A DNA stretch of 64,000 nucleotides from Monoplex corrugatus (taxonomy: Eukaryota; Mollusca; Gastropoda; Littorinimorpha; Ranellidae), in the NCBI GenBank assembly GCA_030674185.1, contig CM060305.1, positions 169,615,995-169,679,994 of the forward strand, read 5' to 3'. Under the pieces are notes generated by a model. The model ran no database searches. It had not been told where the DNA came from and saw only the letters and a list, made by a program, of their open reading frames with translations. Below are positions 46,641 through 57,639 of the stretch, in pieces. The position numbers and the translations under genes were made by a program. Positions within the stretch are counted from its first letter, which is position 1. Each line of letters begins with the position of its first letter.

Positions 46641-48319
46641 AGAGCGTGACGTCCTTTGATTTGTCATTTGACACCACCACCACCACCACTACTCCCATTA
46701 AATTTAACGCTAAGCTAATGCTTATACTGATACGGGCCTGCATGCATGTACACGCATATTCATTTTTTCACACGAAGTTAAGAGGGGTTGTTAGTGCAGT
46801 TGGACTTGATATTCCAAGTTCGAACATGCTCAGATGCTGCCTTTTATCATCATCATGTGCTTGCACATGTTTGCAATCATGGTCCTTCATGCCAATCAAT
46901 ATTTTGTCGCTGCAAGTATATATATATAGGCCTATATCTATCTTTCTTGTCCCCACCTACTCTGCAGAACTGTCTAATTATCTTCCGGGGTCTACCTGAT
47001 GCCCTTTCCCCTTTAGCTTTCCTGTTGTGACTACGTGTTCAAAATTCTCTTGCCTTAGAAAATGTCATATGAATATTGCTTGCTTTTCCTGATCTTCTTT
47101 ATTAATGTTCTTTTTGTGTTTACCCCTTTCAAGACTGCTTTGTCTTCTTTGCTGTTTTTAGAAACCACATTTCAGCTGTCTCAATCTTGTTTTGACTGTG
47201 TCTATTGATTGTCCAGGCCTTGCAATCTGTACAACAATATTGGTTCTATATAACACTGAAAAACTCTCTTCTTGATGTCCAGTGATACATATTTGTTGTT
47301 AAGAATGCTGTTTTAGCTTGGCCAATCTGCTGGAAATTTCCAATACGCATCTGCCATCTGGTGAGATGACTGTTCCTAGCTATTTTAACTTATCAATTTG
47401 TCTCAATGTTATGCCATTTGCTATTATATTATATGAGGGGATTTCTTTTTTCTCTTTTTTATTTTTTTTTTTTTTTTATTGATTACCACGATTTCAGTCT
47501 ACTTACTGCTTAGCTCCAGCCATTTGTTTCTACTTTCTATTTTCAGTACATTCATAAGATTTTGCAGGTCTTTTTCATTTTCTGCAAGTAGAACAGTATC
47601 ATCTGGATGTGGAAGACTGTCCATTATTTTTCCTCCAACTTTTATCCTTGGGCATTCTTCTAGGTTTTTCATGATGGTTTTGCTGTAAAGTGAAAATAAA
47701 TCTGGTGAGGGAACACATCCCTGCCTAACTTCTCTTTTGATATTTTGGAAAGAGCTTATATCATTTTCTACTCTCTTTGCTGCTGTTTTTTCCCAAAACA
47801 TATTTCTTATTATTCTTAGATCTTGTTCCTTAATATTGAGCTTTTCCAGTTGATCTGATCAATTCTTCATGTCTTACCTGATCAAAAGCCTTGGCATAAT
47901 CAACAAAATGTAAATGTTGACATAAATGTTGATCCTTATTTAATTCAATTGGTCACAGATCCTTATCGAATTCAATTGACCTTTCTATGAGAGTGCTTAG
48001 GATATATATGGCATTAACAATTCCTTTCCAACAAATTCACATTGAACTTTGCTATTTCTGATTTGATTCTATCAATTCCTTGTCCTCATCATGATTATTC
48101 TTAATATAATCTTTGTCACATAAGATGGAGTTCACATTCTATAGTCCCTGCTTTCTTTAAAAGTGCAATGAAAATTGACTTTGACATATCTGTAGGGATT
48201 TTTTTTCAATTAAATTCTGTTTAGGAGGACTGTTGCTTTTTCAATACCAAATTCATTTAGAGCCTTAATATTTCTGTAGTAGTGTTGTCTGTTCCTGGGG
48301 CTTTTCCATGTTTCATCTT

Positions 48320-48804
48320 CAAACAGCACCTGAAAACCTACCTCTTTCAAACTCATCTAATCTGAAGAGCCCAAGTCTGTCACCGGACTAATTTCTCCTG
48401 CCTGTATAATAGCATTTTGTATCAGAGCCTATAGACAATGTGTTGTGTGTGTGTGTGTGTGTGTGGCATGTATGTGTGTGTGTGTGTGTGTGTCTGTGTG
48501 TGTGTATGCATGAGTGAGCATGTGTATGTATCACTGTATGTTTGTGTATAGCTGAGGAGGGGTTAGGGGAGAAATTGAGTGGGAAAGGGACTGCAGTACT
48601 TTAAAAAATGTCTTAACCTTTTTTGTATGTGAATTGTGATGTGAATGCATTATAATCTGTGATGTAATTTTGATTGTCAAGGCGTTAATGCTGTTATACT
48701 GAAGTTATAATTTTTTTTCTGTATATGAATTAGAATTTTTCTGTGATGTGTTTTTACTGTCATTCATAATATTGATTATAATTTTATGTGCAACTATTGC
48801 ATGC

Positions 48805-48839
<35 letters not shown>

Positions 48840-49161
48840 CATGCAACATAGCACATGTACGCACACACACACACACTTGCACTCATATTCTTACACACGC
48901 ATGTGTGCACACACACACGCGCATGGCAATGCACACGCACACACACACATACACACGCATGAATATAAACTTTTATATCTTGTGGTTACTTTTGTGTCTT
49001 CTTACTTGTATAGCTTTAATGTTTATTGTTTTCTTATTGTGTATGTGATTGTGAACTTTTTTATCACCATTTGCTTTTTTGTGAAATGTAAAGCGCTGGT
49101 GAGCATGTTTTTATATGGAATATGCGCTGTACAAATAAACAGTTATTATTGTTATTATTAT
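48320..49161 (+). mobile_element. LINE 3' end inserted in LINE A (plus strand)
   Basis: It begins AAACAGCACCTGAAAACCTA (the usual last codons of CR1/L2-like polymerases). After a microsatellite-rich UTR it ends AAAGCGCTGGTGAGC, TGCGCTGTACAAATAAACAG and (TTA)n. CATCTT at 48314-48319 and 49162-49167 is the probable target-site duplication. Inside are (TG)n at about 48437-48505 and (CA)n at 48803-48955. Confidence 0.75.
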
Positions 49162-49298
49162 CATCTTTTTCATCACTGTTCTAACTTCATCTTTCATTAC
49201 TGGTGGTCCTTCAGATTTCTCTCTAATGATGTGTTCTTTCTTCTTTCTTTCTGCATTGTCAAAAAGGTCTTCAGTGTACACTTCCCATCTTATCTAAT

Positions 49299-50288
49299 TC
49301 ATCATCATGTCGAGCTTGCTCGGCTATCCATGACACGTTTCTTCCATCCTTCTCTGTCAGACATTGCAATAGGTAGTTCATCATACTGACAGCCTGTATC
49401 ATCCATCAGTTGGTCGATGAAGGTCTTCTTTGGACGTCCTGGTCTTTGTTTGCCATGGCTGGGTCTCCATAGTAGAACAACCCCCACCAGTTCTTCTTTG
49501 CTATGCCAGCAGTGTCCCGCGAAGCGCAGTCTTTGCCGACGTATTGATTTACTGATTGGTGGGATCTTACCATATAACTCTTTGTTAGTTGGATGTTCTC
49601 TCCAGGATTTGTTCAGGGCTGCACGCAGCATTCTTGTATATGCTCCATCAATCTTCTTCTCCAATATCGTTGTTAGGCAGATTGAGCCATATGTAAGAAC
49701 GGACTCTACCGCTGCTCGGAAGAAGTTCCTTTTCAGGTTGTCTGGCAGATTGGATTTCCAGATTTTGTCCAGTTGATTTAGAGTGCCCCAGGCATTTCCG
49801 AGTCTGGTGTTGACGTCTTGTTCTGTGGAATCAATGTAGCTGCCCAGGTATTTAAAGTCTTGAACCTGTTTGATTGTATCCCCATTGAGACTTCTTATGC
49901 CTTCTGATGCATCTTGGTTCAGACAGATGAACTCTGTTTTGTTCGCATTGAGGTGGAGCCCGATCTCCATTGCTGTTCTTTCGACATTGTGAAGGAGAGA
50001 TGTTGCATCCTTTAGAAGGTCTGCGAGAACAGCCAGGTCATCAGCGTAATCTGCATCTGTTATCTTTACCGCAGGGTAGCATCTGCTCTTCTGTTCTGTG
50101 AGGGTAAAGCCGAGTTTTTTGTTCTTATCCATGCTTTCCTCAGCACATAACCGAGACAGATGATGAAAATGTAGGGGGTCAAGCATATCTCCTTAAAGGA
50201 CTCCCGCAGTGATGTTGAAGAAGTCTGTGTCTCTGTCGGGAGAGTGAACCATACAGCGGGTATTCTGATATAGCATCATGATGGCGTC
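49299..50288 (-). mobile_element. LINE family B fragment (RTE-like RT) inserted in LINE A
   Basis: The minus-strand frame of about 290 codons contains TDADYADDLAVLADLL (the polymerase YADD box), ANKTEFICL, VQDFKYLGSYI, the region RFAGHCWHSKEELV and the C-terminal RPGRPKKTFIDQL. It is 5' truncated; a short frame just upstream (YPLYGSLSRQRHRLL) is its broken start. TATCTAAT at 49291-49298 and 50289-50296 is an 8-bp target-site duplication. The 3' end carries a short ATGATGA tail. Confidence 0.85.
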
Positions 50289-51380
50289 TATCTAATACTT
50301 TGTCTTTATCCATACTAATTATACCAACTTTAGATTTTAAGGGCAACCAGGTGATGTGCATGTCTTTTTCCTTCTCTGCATTTTGTTTCAAGCCAAGCTT
50401 CCTTGCACTTATTCCTGATTTCCTTACGTATCTTTCTGTATTCTTCCTCTTTTCCCTGTACCTTCCTATGTTCATCAATCAAGCTTAAAATTTCTTTTGT
50501 CATCCAATTCTTCTTTGCTTTTCTTTCTAGTCTTGAGAGAGTTCTTTATAACTATAAGCTTTATTTATTGAATTTTTCAAATTTGTCCATTGTTCCTCAC
50601 TGTCCCTACATTTTCCAGATCATTGGATTTGTTTTGAATAGATATACTAAATTTTACATGAGTTGATTCATCTGTCTTTAGGAGTTCGAGAATTAGTTTG
50701 ATGTTACTTATGTGTGGGATTTTTTTTCTTCTCTTAAGTTTCAACCTAAGTTTTCCCAATATAGGATTATGGGCACTGTTGCAGTCTGTGGCTGGTAATG
50801 TTTTTGTTATCAATAAAGAATTTCTAAAATCTCATATTCAATAGAATGTAATCAATCTGATTTTTTGTGCTGTCTCCTGGATTCAGTCATGTCCCTTTTC
50901 TTCTGCTAAAGTTGCTCAAACCAAATGTTTCCTATTACGAATTCATTTACTTGTGCCCACTCAACAAGTCTATCTCCCCCTTCATTTTGTATGCCCAGGC
51001 CATGAGATGCAGCTATGTCATGTACTTTTCCTGTCCCACTTTAGCATTTAAATCTCCCATAATATTTGTAATGTGCTGTGATTTACATTGAGCCTTGGCT
51101 GTCTCTAATTTTACATAAAAGTTGTCAATTTCTTGCTCAGTACTTGTGGATGTTGGGACATATGTACTTGGACAATGTTGATATGAAATGACTTGCCTTC
51201 CAATCTAACATGTAAAATGTGGTCTGATATGGCCTAGCATCATTTAATAGACTTTTCTTTTATGATGGCCATCCCACTTTCATGCATGTCTCCCAGCCAT
51301 TAAGTTTGGAAAGGAATGTGCAGCCAAAGATGAAGGTCACACAGACATAGAATAATCAAGAATGACAGAATCTAACTTAC

Positions 51381-52174
51381 TGTCCCTTGAGTATACTAAT
51401 GCCGACAACATTTTGCAAGTGTTTAATTGTAGAGAAACAACAACAAGAAAATTGAACAAAACACAAATGAACAAGAAAAATGAGCTCAAACAACCTTCAT
51501 TTCAACTTTAAGCTTTATTGAAGGTAATATGCACTAGTTCATACACTGACAAAATCAAAAACGCAAACAAAAACTTAATAAATAATTAATAGCCAGACCC
51601 ATTTCTTTACTGACAACATATTAGAAATGAATCATAACAATAGCAAATAGCAGTCAAAATATTTATTGCAATATTAATGCTTGAGCAAAGATTATGACGT
51701 GCAAATACAGATAACCTGTTCTGATTTGTTTTATATTTCTGCCATCCTGGCTATGAAAAACTCCTTTGTTAATATGAGGAGTCATACTTTGCTGCCAGAT
51801 GTCCACAGCAAAAAAACAAACATCCTCCCTCCACCCTAAAAAAGGAGAAAAAAAAAGAAACAAAAAGAAAATAAACAAAAATAAATAAAACTCAAACTAC
51901 ATTGCTAGATTTTTTAACCCAGGACCTAAATTCTTAACTAATTTGGAGTTTGCCCAAGATGGACTTATTACTATCAGACTATTCTATATACACTCGACCA
52001 AAATCTGCTAGCAAATATTTTTTCTGGCAGACTCCTTCAGCCTGTGCAAAACTCCTTCACACTGACAAGGTTTGAAATGCATAGGAGATGTTGGTGGAGA
52101 AACGGGACCTACAAAACTCTAGGCTTAACACCACCAGAATGATTAGTGCATTAAGACAAACAGTGAACAGACCA
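51381..52174. other. Intergenic sequence, no feature seen
   Basis: AT-rich. Nothing recognised beyond short homopolymers near 51850. Confidence 0.45.
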
Positions 52175-52704
52175 GTTTTTACGTTGCAAGCTTGGATTGA
52201 ACTCAAGACATAAAATCTTAAGTCTACTGTTCATCCCAAATAGACAACCAGCCAACCTGCTGAAAACAGTTGTGGCCTACTGAGTGTCAAACCTATTACC
52301 TTTAACCCTTTCACTCCCGCACACTGCCCATCAGCATCCTGCACTCTCAACCATGCTAGCTAAGCAAAAACTTAACCCTTTGAATCCCTCACCCTATCCA
52401 CCAGCTTCCTGCAGGAAGCTGGTGGATAGGGTGAGGGATTCAAAGGGTTAAGTTTTTGCAGTTGGTGGATAGAGTGCGGGAGTCAAAGGATTAAGTTGGT
52501 GGTATGGTACTTTAACCAAGTGAGCTAACAGGCCAGTAAACATCCTGTGGCCTGCCTGAGGACTGAACACATGACCCCTGTGTTAATCAGCTTGGTGCTC
52601 TAACCAACTGAGCTAACAGATCCCAAGTCATGTGGCCAACGTGGGGGCTGAACCCACAACCTCCGCATCATAGCAAGGTGCTCTAACCGGCTGAGATAAT
52701 GGTG
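52175..52704 (-). repeat. Tandem array of four tRNA-like units
   Basis: On the minus strand four tRNA-like units follow each other. Unit a (52704-52632): TCTCAGCCGGTTAGAGCACC ... GGGTTCAGCCCCCAC, ending GTTGGCCA. Unit b (52624-52549): TTAGCTCAGTTGGTTAGAGC ... TGTTCAGTCC. Unit c (52541-52271, split by a foldback element): TTAGCTCACTTGGTTAAAGT ... GGTTTGACACTC. Unit d (about 52262-52175): GTTGGCTGGTTGTC ... GAGTTCAATCC. A- and B-box-like segments are kept, while anticodon and acceptor stems are degraded. Unit a is nearest to tRNA-Ile in pattern. These are tRNA-derived repeats, not functional tRNA genes. Confidence 0.7.
52302..52494. mobile_element. Compound TTAA foldback element (clean copy) inside a tRNA-like unit
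   Basis: The outer ends CCCTTTCACTCCCGCAC / GTGCGGGAGTCAAAGG lie between TTAA at 52302-52305 and 52491-52494. The inner 72-bp element (52376-52447), flanked by TTAA at 52372-52375 and 52448-52451, is a perfect palindrome centred on CTGCAG. With flanks the perfect symmetry spans 52364-52459 (96 bp). Removing the whole compound and one TTAA restores a continuous tRNA-like unit (CACCAACTTAAAGGTAATAG on the minus strand). Confidence 0.9.
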
Positions 52705-52832
52705 TTGACTGGTGAAGTACCAAGAGTTTTTAATGAATGGTACTGTAGTCTCCATTCACAATCCCAATGTTATTTTAACACTAACCATATTTTTGTACAG
52801 TGCATGGGTCTGCCCTAATTATATTTTCCCCT

Positions 52833-53737
52833 CATCATCATCATCAGGTGCCCTGCCGCATGGCGTTGGTGACCATGGACTTCCAACCATCTCTATCTCT
52901 CGTTGCCCCTAGCATCTCCCCCACCCTCCTCATCCCCAGCCACTCTGCAAGTCCGTCCAGCATTCTCTCCCTGGGTCTACCTGGTGCTCTCTTTCCCTCC
53001 AGCTTTCCCGTTGTGACCAGGTGCTCCAAATCCCCCTTCCTCATAAAATGGCCTATAAATGTTGCTTGTCTTTTCCTAATCTTCCTTATCAGTGATCGAC
53101 TTGTGTCTGCCTCCATCAAGACTGTCTCGTTTGTTTTCTTTGCTGTTCATGGTACTCTCAACATTCTTCTGAGAAACCACATCTCGGCTGCCTCAATCTT
53201 GCTCTGGCTTTGCTTGCTGACTGTCCACGTCTCGCATCCGTACAACAGTATTGGTTCTATATAACACTCAAGGACTCTCTTTCTGTTAATTGATAGGCAT
53301 TTGTTTGGTAAGAATGCTTGTCATTTTCTTGAATGCTGTTTTGGCTTGGCCGATTCTGCCAGCTATTTCCGATGTGCATCTGCCGTCTGATGAAATGACC
53401 GTTCCCAGGTATTTGAACTTATTAACCTATGTCAAGGTTGTGCCATTTGCTGTTATTTTGCATGAGGGGATTTCATGTTTTTTACTGATCACCATGACTT
53501 CAGTCTTCCTGCTGTTTAGTTCCAACCCCTTACATTTGCTTTCTGTTTCTAGTATATTCACAAGGTTTTGTAGGTCCCTTTCATTTTCTGCAATTAGCAC
53601 GGTGTCATCTGCGTACCGAATGTTGTTTATCATTTTCCCTCCAACCTTTAATCCAGGGTCTTCTTCTAGGTTTCTCATGATGTTTGTAAAAAGGGAAAAT
53701 ATATTCAGGGCAGGCCCCCTCTCACCCACCTCCAAAC
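52833..53737 (-). pseudogene. LINE family A fragment (RT C-terminal half)
   Basis: The minus strand encodes IRYADDTVLIAENERDLQNL, LELNSRKTEVMVISKK and, after frame breaks, SLIRKIRKRQATFIGHFMRK, LEHLVTTGKLEGKRAPGRPR and WLGMRR. These are the palm YADD box and C-terminal region of an APE-type LINE polymerase. The 3' end is followed by a (GAT)n tail at about 52833-52846. It is 5' truncated near 53737 and has at least two frameshifts. Confidence 0.88.
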
Positions 53738-54126
53738 AGGCCTACTATCTTCTTCAATACTTTAATTGACCCATTCACTGCTGACGTTTTCGGCTATAGT
53801 GTATGTCAAGAAAATTCCCAGAAAAACTGAAAAATTACACCTATGATTTTGATTTTTTTAAACTTGTATCTTCTAAGCTATAAAAGTGTATACAAAGTGA
53901 ATCAGAAATGAACCAAGATTCCATCTGCAACAATATAATTTGCAAATATTGAACCGCACTGTCACACAAGCTTCCTGAATTTCTACCCTCCACTCATGTA
54001 CTCTCTCTCTCTCTCTCTCAAACACACACACACATACACACATACACATACATAAGAGAGAACATAGAGAAAACTGGGCCCCACCCTTTTCATTCACACC
54101 TCCATCCCCCAAACCTCCCTCTCCCA

Positions 54127-54169
<43 letters not shown>

Positions 54170-54678
54170 TCATTGACACATCATGCTACTGAGCTTGCCT
54201 TAAACAGGAAAGAAAGAACTCTCAGGGGAGTTACTTAGTAGTCAACGAAGCTGAATGAATGAAATAATATCATTACAATACTTTATCTATGCTGCATGTC
54301 AATAATGCACTGACGATTGTGAAATCAAGACATATGTCATACGACAATAATGGAGGAAGTATTCTTCATACTACTATAGCTTCATACACAATCCAACCTA
54401 ATCTACCAGCAACAATCGATGTGAGCCCATGCAAACTCTGGAATCTGGAAGAGGGTATGATCTTGAGATGGATGGAAATAAAACGTCTGTACGCTGGAAC
54501 AAATGGTCTTCTCATTTTGTCAGGAAGAAGGCATTTGAAAACCTCTTCTTAAAATAAGCCTTCTACCTCTTAGAATTCTATGACAATTTTCCAGATTGGC
54601 ACTAATAACTTAACACTAAGAACATGTTGTAATCAATTTTAAGCTTTCTTTTTTTGCTTTTTCTACTGTAGTGATAGA
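53738..54678. other. Intergenic sequence with simple repeats
   Basis: (TC)n at 54000-54019 and (CA)n at 54127-54168. No gene recognised. Confidence 0.5.
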
Positions 54679-54693
54679 CATGTTACACTTTTC

Positions 54694-54779
54694 ATCCTTC
54701 TTAATCATTTGAATTGAATACATGTATGCACACATGCACATACATGGCCACCCTCCCTCTCTCATACATTCATGCACTA

Positions 54780-54811
<32 letters not shown>

Positions 54812-55192
54812 ACACACACATATGCATACACACGTACATCCTTCTTAATCACTTGAATTGAATACATGTATGCACACATGCATATACATGGCCACCCTCC
54901 CTCTCTCATACATTCATGCACTAACACACACACACACACACATGCACACACACACACACACACACATACACACACACACACACACACATACACACACACA
55001 CATATGCATACACCCCGTACATCCTTCTTAATCACTTGAATTGAATACATGTATGCACACATGCATATACATGGCCACCCTCCCTCTCTCATACATTCAT
55101 GCACTAACACACACACACACACACATGCACACACACACACACACACACACAACACACACACACACACACACAACACACACACACACATTAAC
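54694..55192. repeat. Composite satellite: three ~140-185-bp units with (CA)n
   Basis: Each unit has TTCTTAATCA, CTTGAATTGAATACATGTAT, GCACACATGC, ACATGGCCACCCTCCCTCTC and TCATACATTCATGCACTAAC followed by a CA tract of variable length. Open frames across it are translations of the repeat. Confidence 0.95.
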
Positions 55193-55822
55193 ATGCACAT
55201 GTTTTTGTGCAAGAAAGCAGAAGCCAAAATATATATTTCCTGTTATCTCTATATCATATTATCAATGAACTATTCAATGCAACCCCAGCTGGATGGATGT
55301 AACTGCACTGCAAGTCACAAAACTAACGATAGCACCATACATTATTTTGTCAAGTATTCAGTTTTAAGCTAATCAGATGTAATGTAACCCATTAAGAAAT
55401 CAGAAAAAGAAAACATTAAAATTTATGCACGCAAGTCATGAAATAAGTGTGGTCATCCAATCATTCAATATAATTTTCACACAATCAGATGGAATACAAG
55501 TTACAATCAGATAGAATACTAGTGACACAAAAACAAATGAAGACAGGAATGTACAACTTTTGCAGAACAGAAATATCAAGAGATGACTGGTCAAGATCTA
55601 CACAAAGTGCCAGAAGCTGTTTTGAATGCTTTCAATAACTGATGAACATGTGGCAGCTGTCTCTAAATACCAAGAAGGCACTCATCTGGTCAGTACATCA
55701 CAAACATAAAGTACAACGTTTAAACAAATGCAAAAAAAAGAAAAAAAAAAAAGAAAATGAATAACACACCAGGATATTGGTGAACATTTGATAAAACGCT
55801 AGGCTGAAATACCTTCTCATTC
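55193..55822. other. Intergenic sequence, no feature seen
   Basis: Nothing recognised beyond poly-A near 55733-55755. Confidence 0.45.
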
Positions 55823-56180
55823 AGAACAACAGATGAGATGGTCAAATGGTTAGGACACTGGTCTTCCAATTGAGGAGTTAAGGTTTGAACCTGTGTGGGT
55901 ACCATTGCCTGGCGGGTGAAGGGTGGAGATGTTTCCAATCTCCTAAATCACCATATGTGTAGACCTGCTAGTGCCTGAACCTCTCTCGCGTACATATACG
56001 CACATGCACAATTTCAACTACGCATGTTAAAGATGCTGTCAGTGAAATGTGAGAACACCCAGCACGCAAAAAGCTGAAAATGAAATATGATGTTATCCTT
56101 AATAGCAGGGTAAAAAATAACCATACACGTATAGTGTAAGTCCATTCTTTCATTTGAGTGCACACGGAAGTTGCAGTTCA
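55823..56180 (+). mobile_element. tRNA-headed SINE, most complete copy
   Basis: The head GATGGTCAAATGGTTAGGAC with GGTTTGAACC (A- and B-box-like) is followed by the body GGGTGGAGATGTTTCC, AGACCTGCTAGTGCCTGAAC, CTACGCATGTTAAAGATGC, AACACCCAGCACGC, CATACACGTATAGTG and GAAGTTGCAG. The body blocks recur at 29145-29410 and the head at 41405-41490. A SINE with this body is, from memory, widespread in gastropods. It is non-coding and depends on a LINE for movement. Confidence 0.75.
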
Positions 56181-56904
56181 CAGAAAAAAAGTCATCTAGT
56201 ACAATCATGTGCAAACATAATTATTTGTTTCATGATGATCACTTCCACCTTTTCCTTCCATCACAAACCCAACAAAGAGACACTTAAGACAGACTTCAAT
56301 CAACAGAATGTTCTTTTTTCATCAACTGTTCCTAAGCAGAGAAAAAGCTAAGCAAAATACTTTCAACTCGAAAACCCATCTTTCCCTCTTACCACATCCT
56401 GTTAAGGTACATAGTAAATGTTTTGGCTGCAGGTGTATCTGATGTAATGTACATTATGTAACAACAAAAATGAAACAACAATAACAATATTAAACATTAT
56501 GATAACTCTAACAATGAAAAAAGTAATCACCAAATAGTACCCAGTATTATACTTGCTCTCTTACGTATAGAAATATCATGTATAAAACCAAAAAAGGTAG
56601 CAATGAATAAATATTATGAGTAAAAAAATGAAATAATATACTTGTTTGTGTAAAATTCACACTAGCCTTTATGTCTAGCAGGTGTTTACATGCATAATAC
56701 ATACAAATGTGCATACAAACGTACACACATACAAACATACACATATGAATATGTACACACACATAAATAAACAAAAATATACAGATAAAAATAATAATGA
56801 AAAAACAGCTATTGTGATAAAGGTACTAGCTTGTGAATACTGGTTTGATGTATTATTCATGAACTAAACAGTCACTTTGATAAGTTTACTCTGTTGAAAG
56901 AGAA
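56181..56904. other. Intergenic sequence, no feature seen
   Basis: AT-rich with an imperfect ACATAC tract at 56690-56765. Confidence 0.45.
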
Positions 56905-57128
56905 AATTGTTTAATACACAATGTATTAACTGAATAGTTGTTCAGATAAAACAGCACAAATTTGTCTAATAAATAATGCATAAACTGAACAGTTGTTGAA
57001 ATAAAACAGCACAAAACTGTTCCATACATAATGTATTAACTGAATAGTTGTTGAGATAAAACAGCACACAATTGTTCCATACATAATGTATTAACTGAAC
57101 AGTTGTTCAGAAATAACAGCACACAATT
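56905..57128. repeat. Tandem repeat of ~57 bp, four units
   Basis: Units contain CATACATAATGTATTAACTG, AATAGTTGTT and GATAAAACAGCACA with small differences. Confidence 0.9.
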
Positions 57129-57330
57129 ACATACATTCTGAACCTTACCCTACTGCATGCATTTGTTTTACACTTGGATGTGAAATTTAAAAAGCATAAC
57201 AGACAATAATGAAATTCAGAACATTGTTGAAAATGTAAAACACTTCAATAGCCTTGAAGCAATCACAAAACAAACCTGTGAAATATTACAAGTATCATCA
57301 GCTTACACTCCCACACCATCCTCCTCCTCC

Positions 57331-57346
57331 TCCACACACACACACA

Positions 57347-57413
<67 letters not shown>
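57331..57413. repeat. (CA)n microsatellite
   Basis: About 40 CA units, preceded by CCTCCTCCTCC. Confidence 0.95.
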
Positions 57414-57414
<1 letters not shown>

Positions 57415-57639
57415 ACACTAAATAACAATCAAACATTATCTCCATTTGGAGGCACCATTAAACATTTACAAAACTGTGGACTCCCTCAGGCATGGCAACT
57501 CTCTCCAGTCCAATACAAATTCTATACAAAAGGACTCACTGATCTAAAAAACAGTAGACAGCCTGAATACCTATCTAAGCTGATAAAGGACTCATCTACA
57601 AGATAGGTCTGTATGCACAAGATAAAAAGAAAGCAGCCA

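Larger units (their letters stand above)
46960..51380 (-). mobile_element. LINE family A (APE-type), interrupted by two other retroelements
   Basis: Read on the minus strand: an APE endonuclease region at about 51.25-50.8 kb (YVPTSTSTEQEIDNFY, IMGDLNAKVGQ, NQIDYILLN) and a linker to about 50297 (MDKDKVLD). It resumes at 49290 (RWEVYTEDLFDNAERKKKEH) and again at 48313 (MKHGKAPGTDNTTTEILRL). Reverse-transcriptase motifs follow (VDYAKAFDQ; VRQGCVPSPDLF; HPDD in place of YADD at about 47.6 kb), with the C-terminal PGRPR-like region at about 47.0 kb. Several stops and frameshifts are present. The insertions are 49299-50288 and 48320-49161. Confidence 0.82.

Noticed and set aside
48748..49389. Plus-strand frame of 213 codons rich in His/Thr
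   Set aside because: It runs over a CA microsatellite and the 3' UTR of a LINE tail; no domain.
52549..52704. Functional tRNA genes
   Set aside because: A- and B-box-like motifs are present, but acceptor and anticodon stems are mismatched and the anticodon loop is not canonical.
54616..55227. Minus-strand frame of 203 codons rich in Cys/Val
   Set aside because: Translation of the CA-bearing composite satellite.
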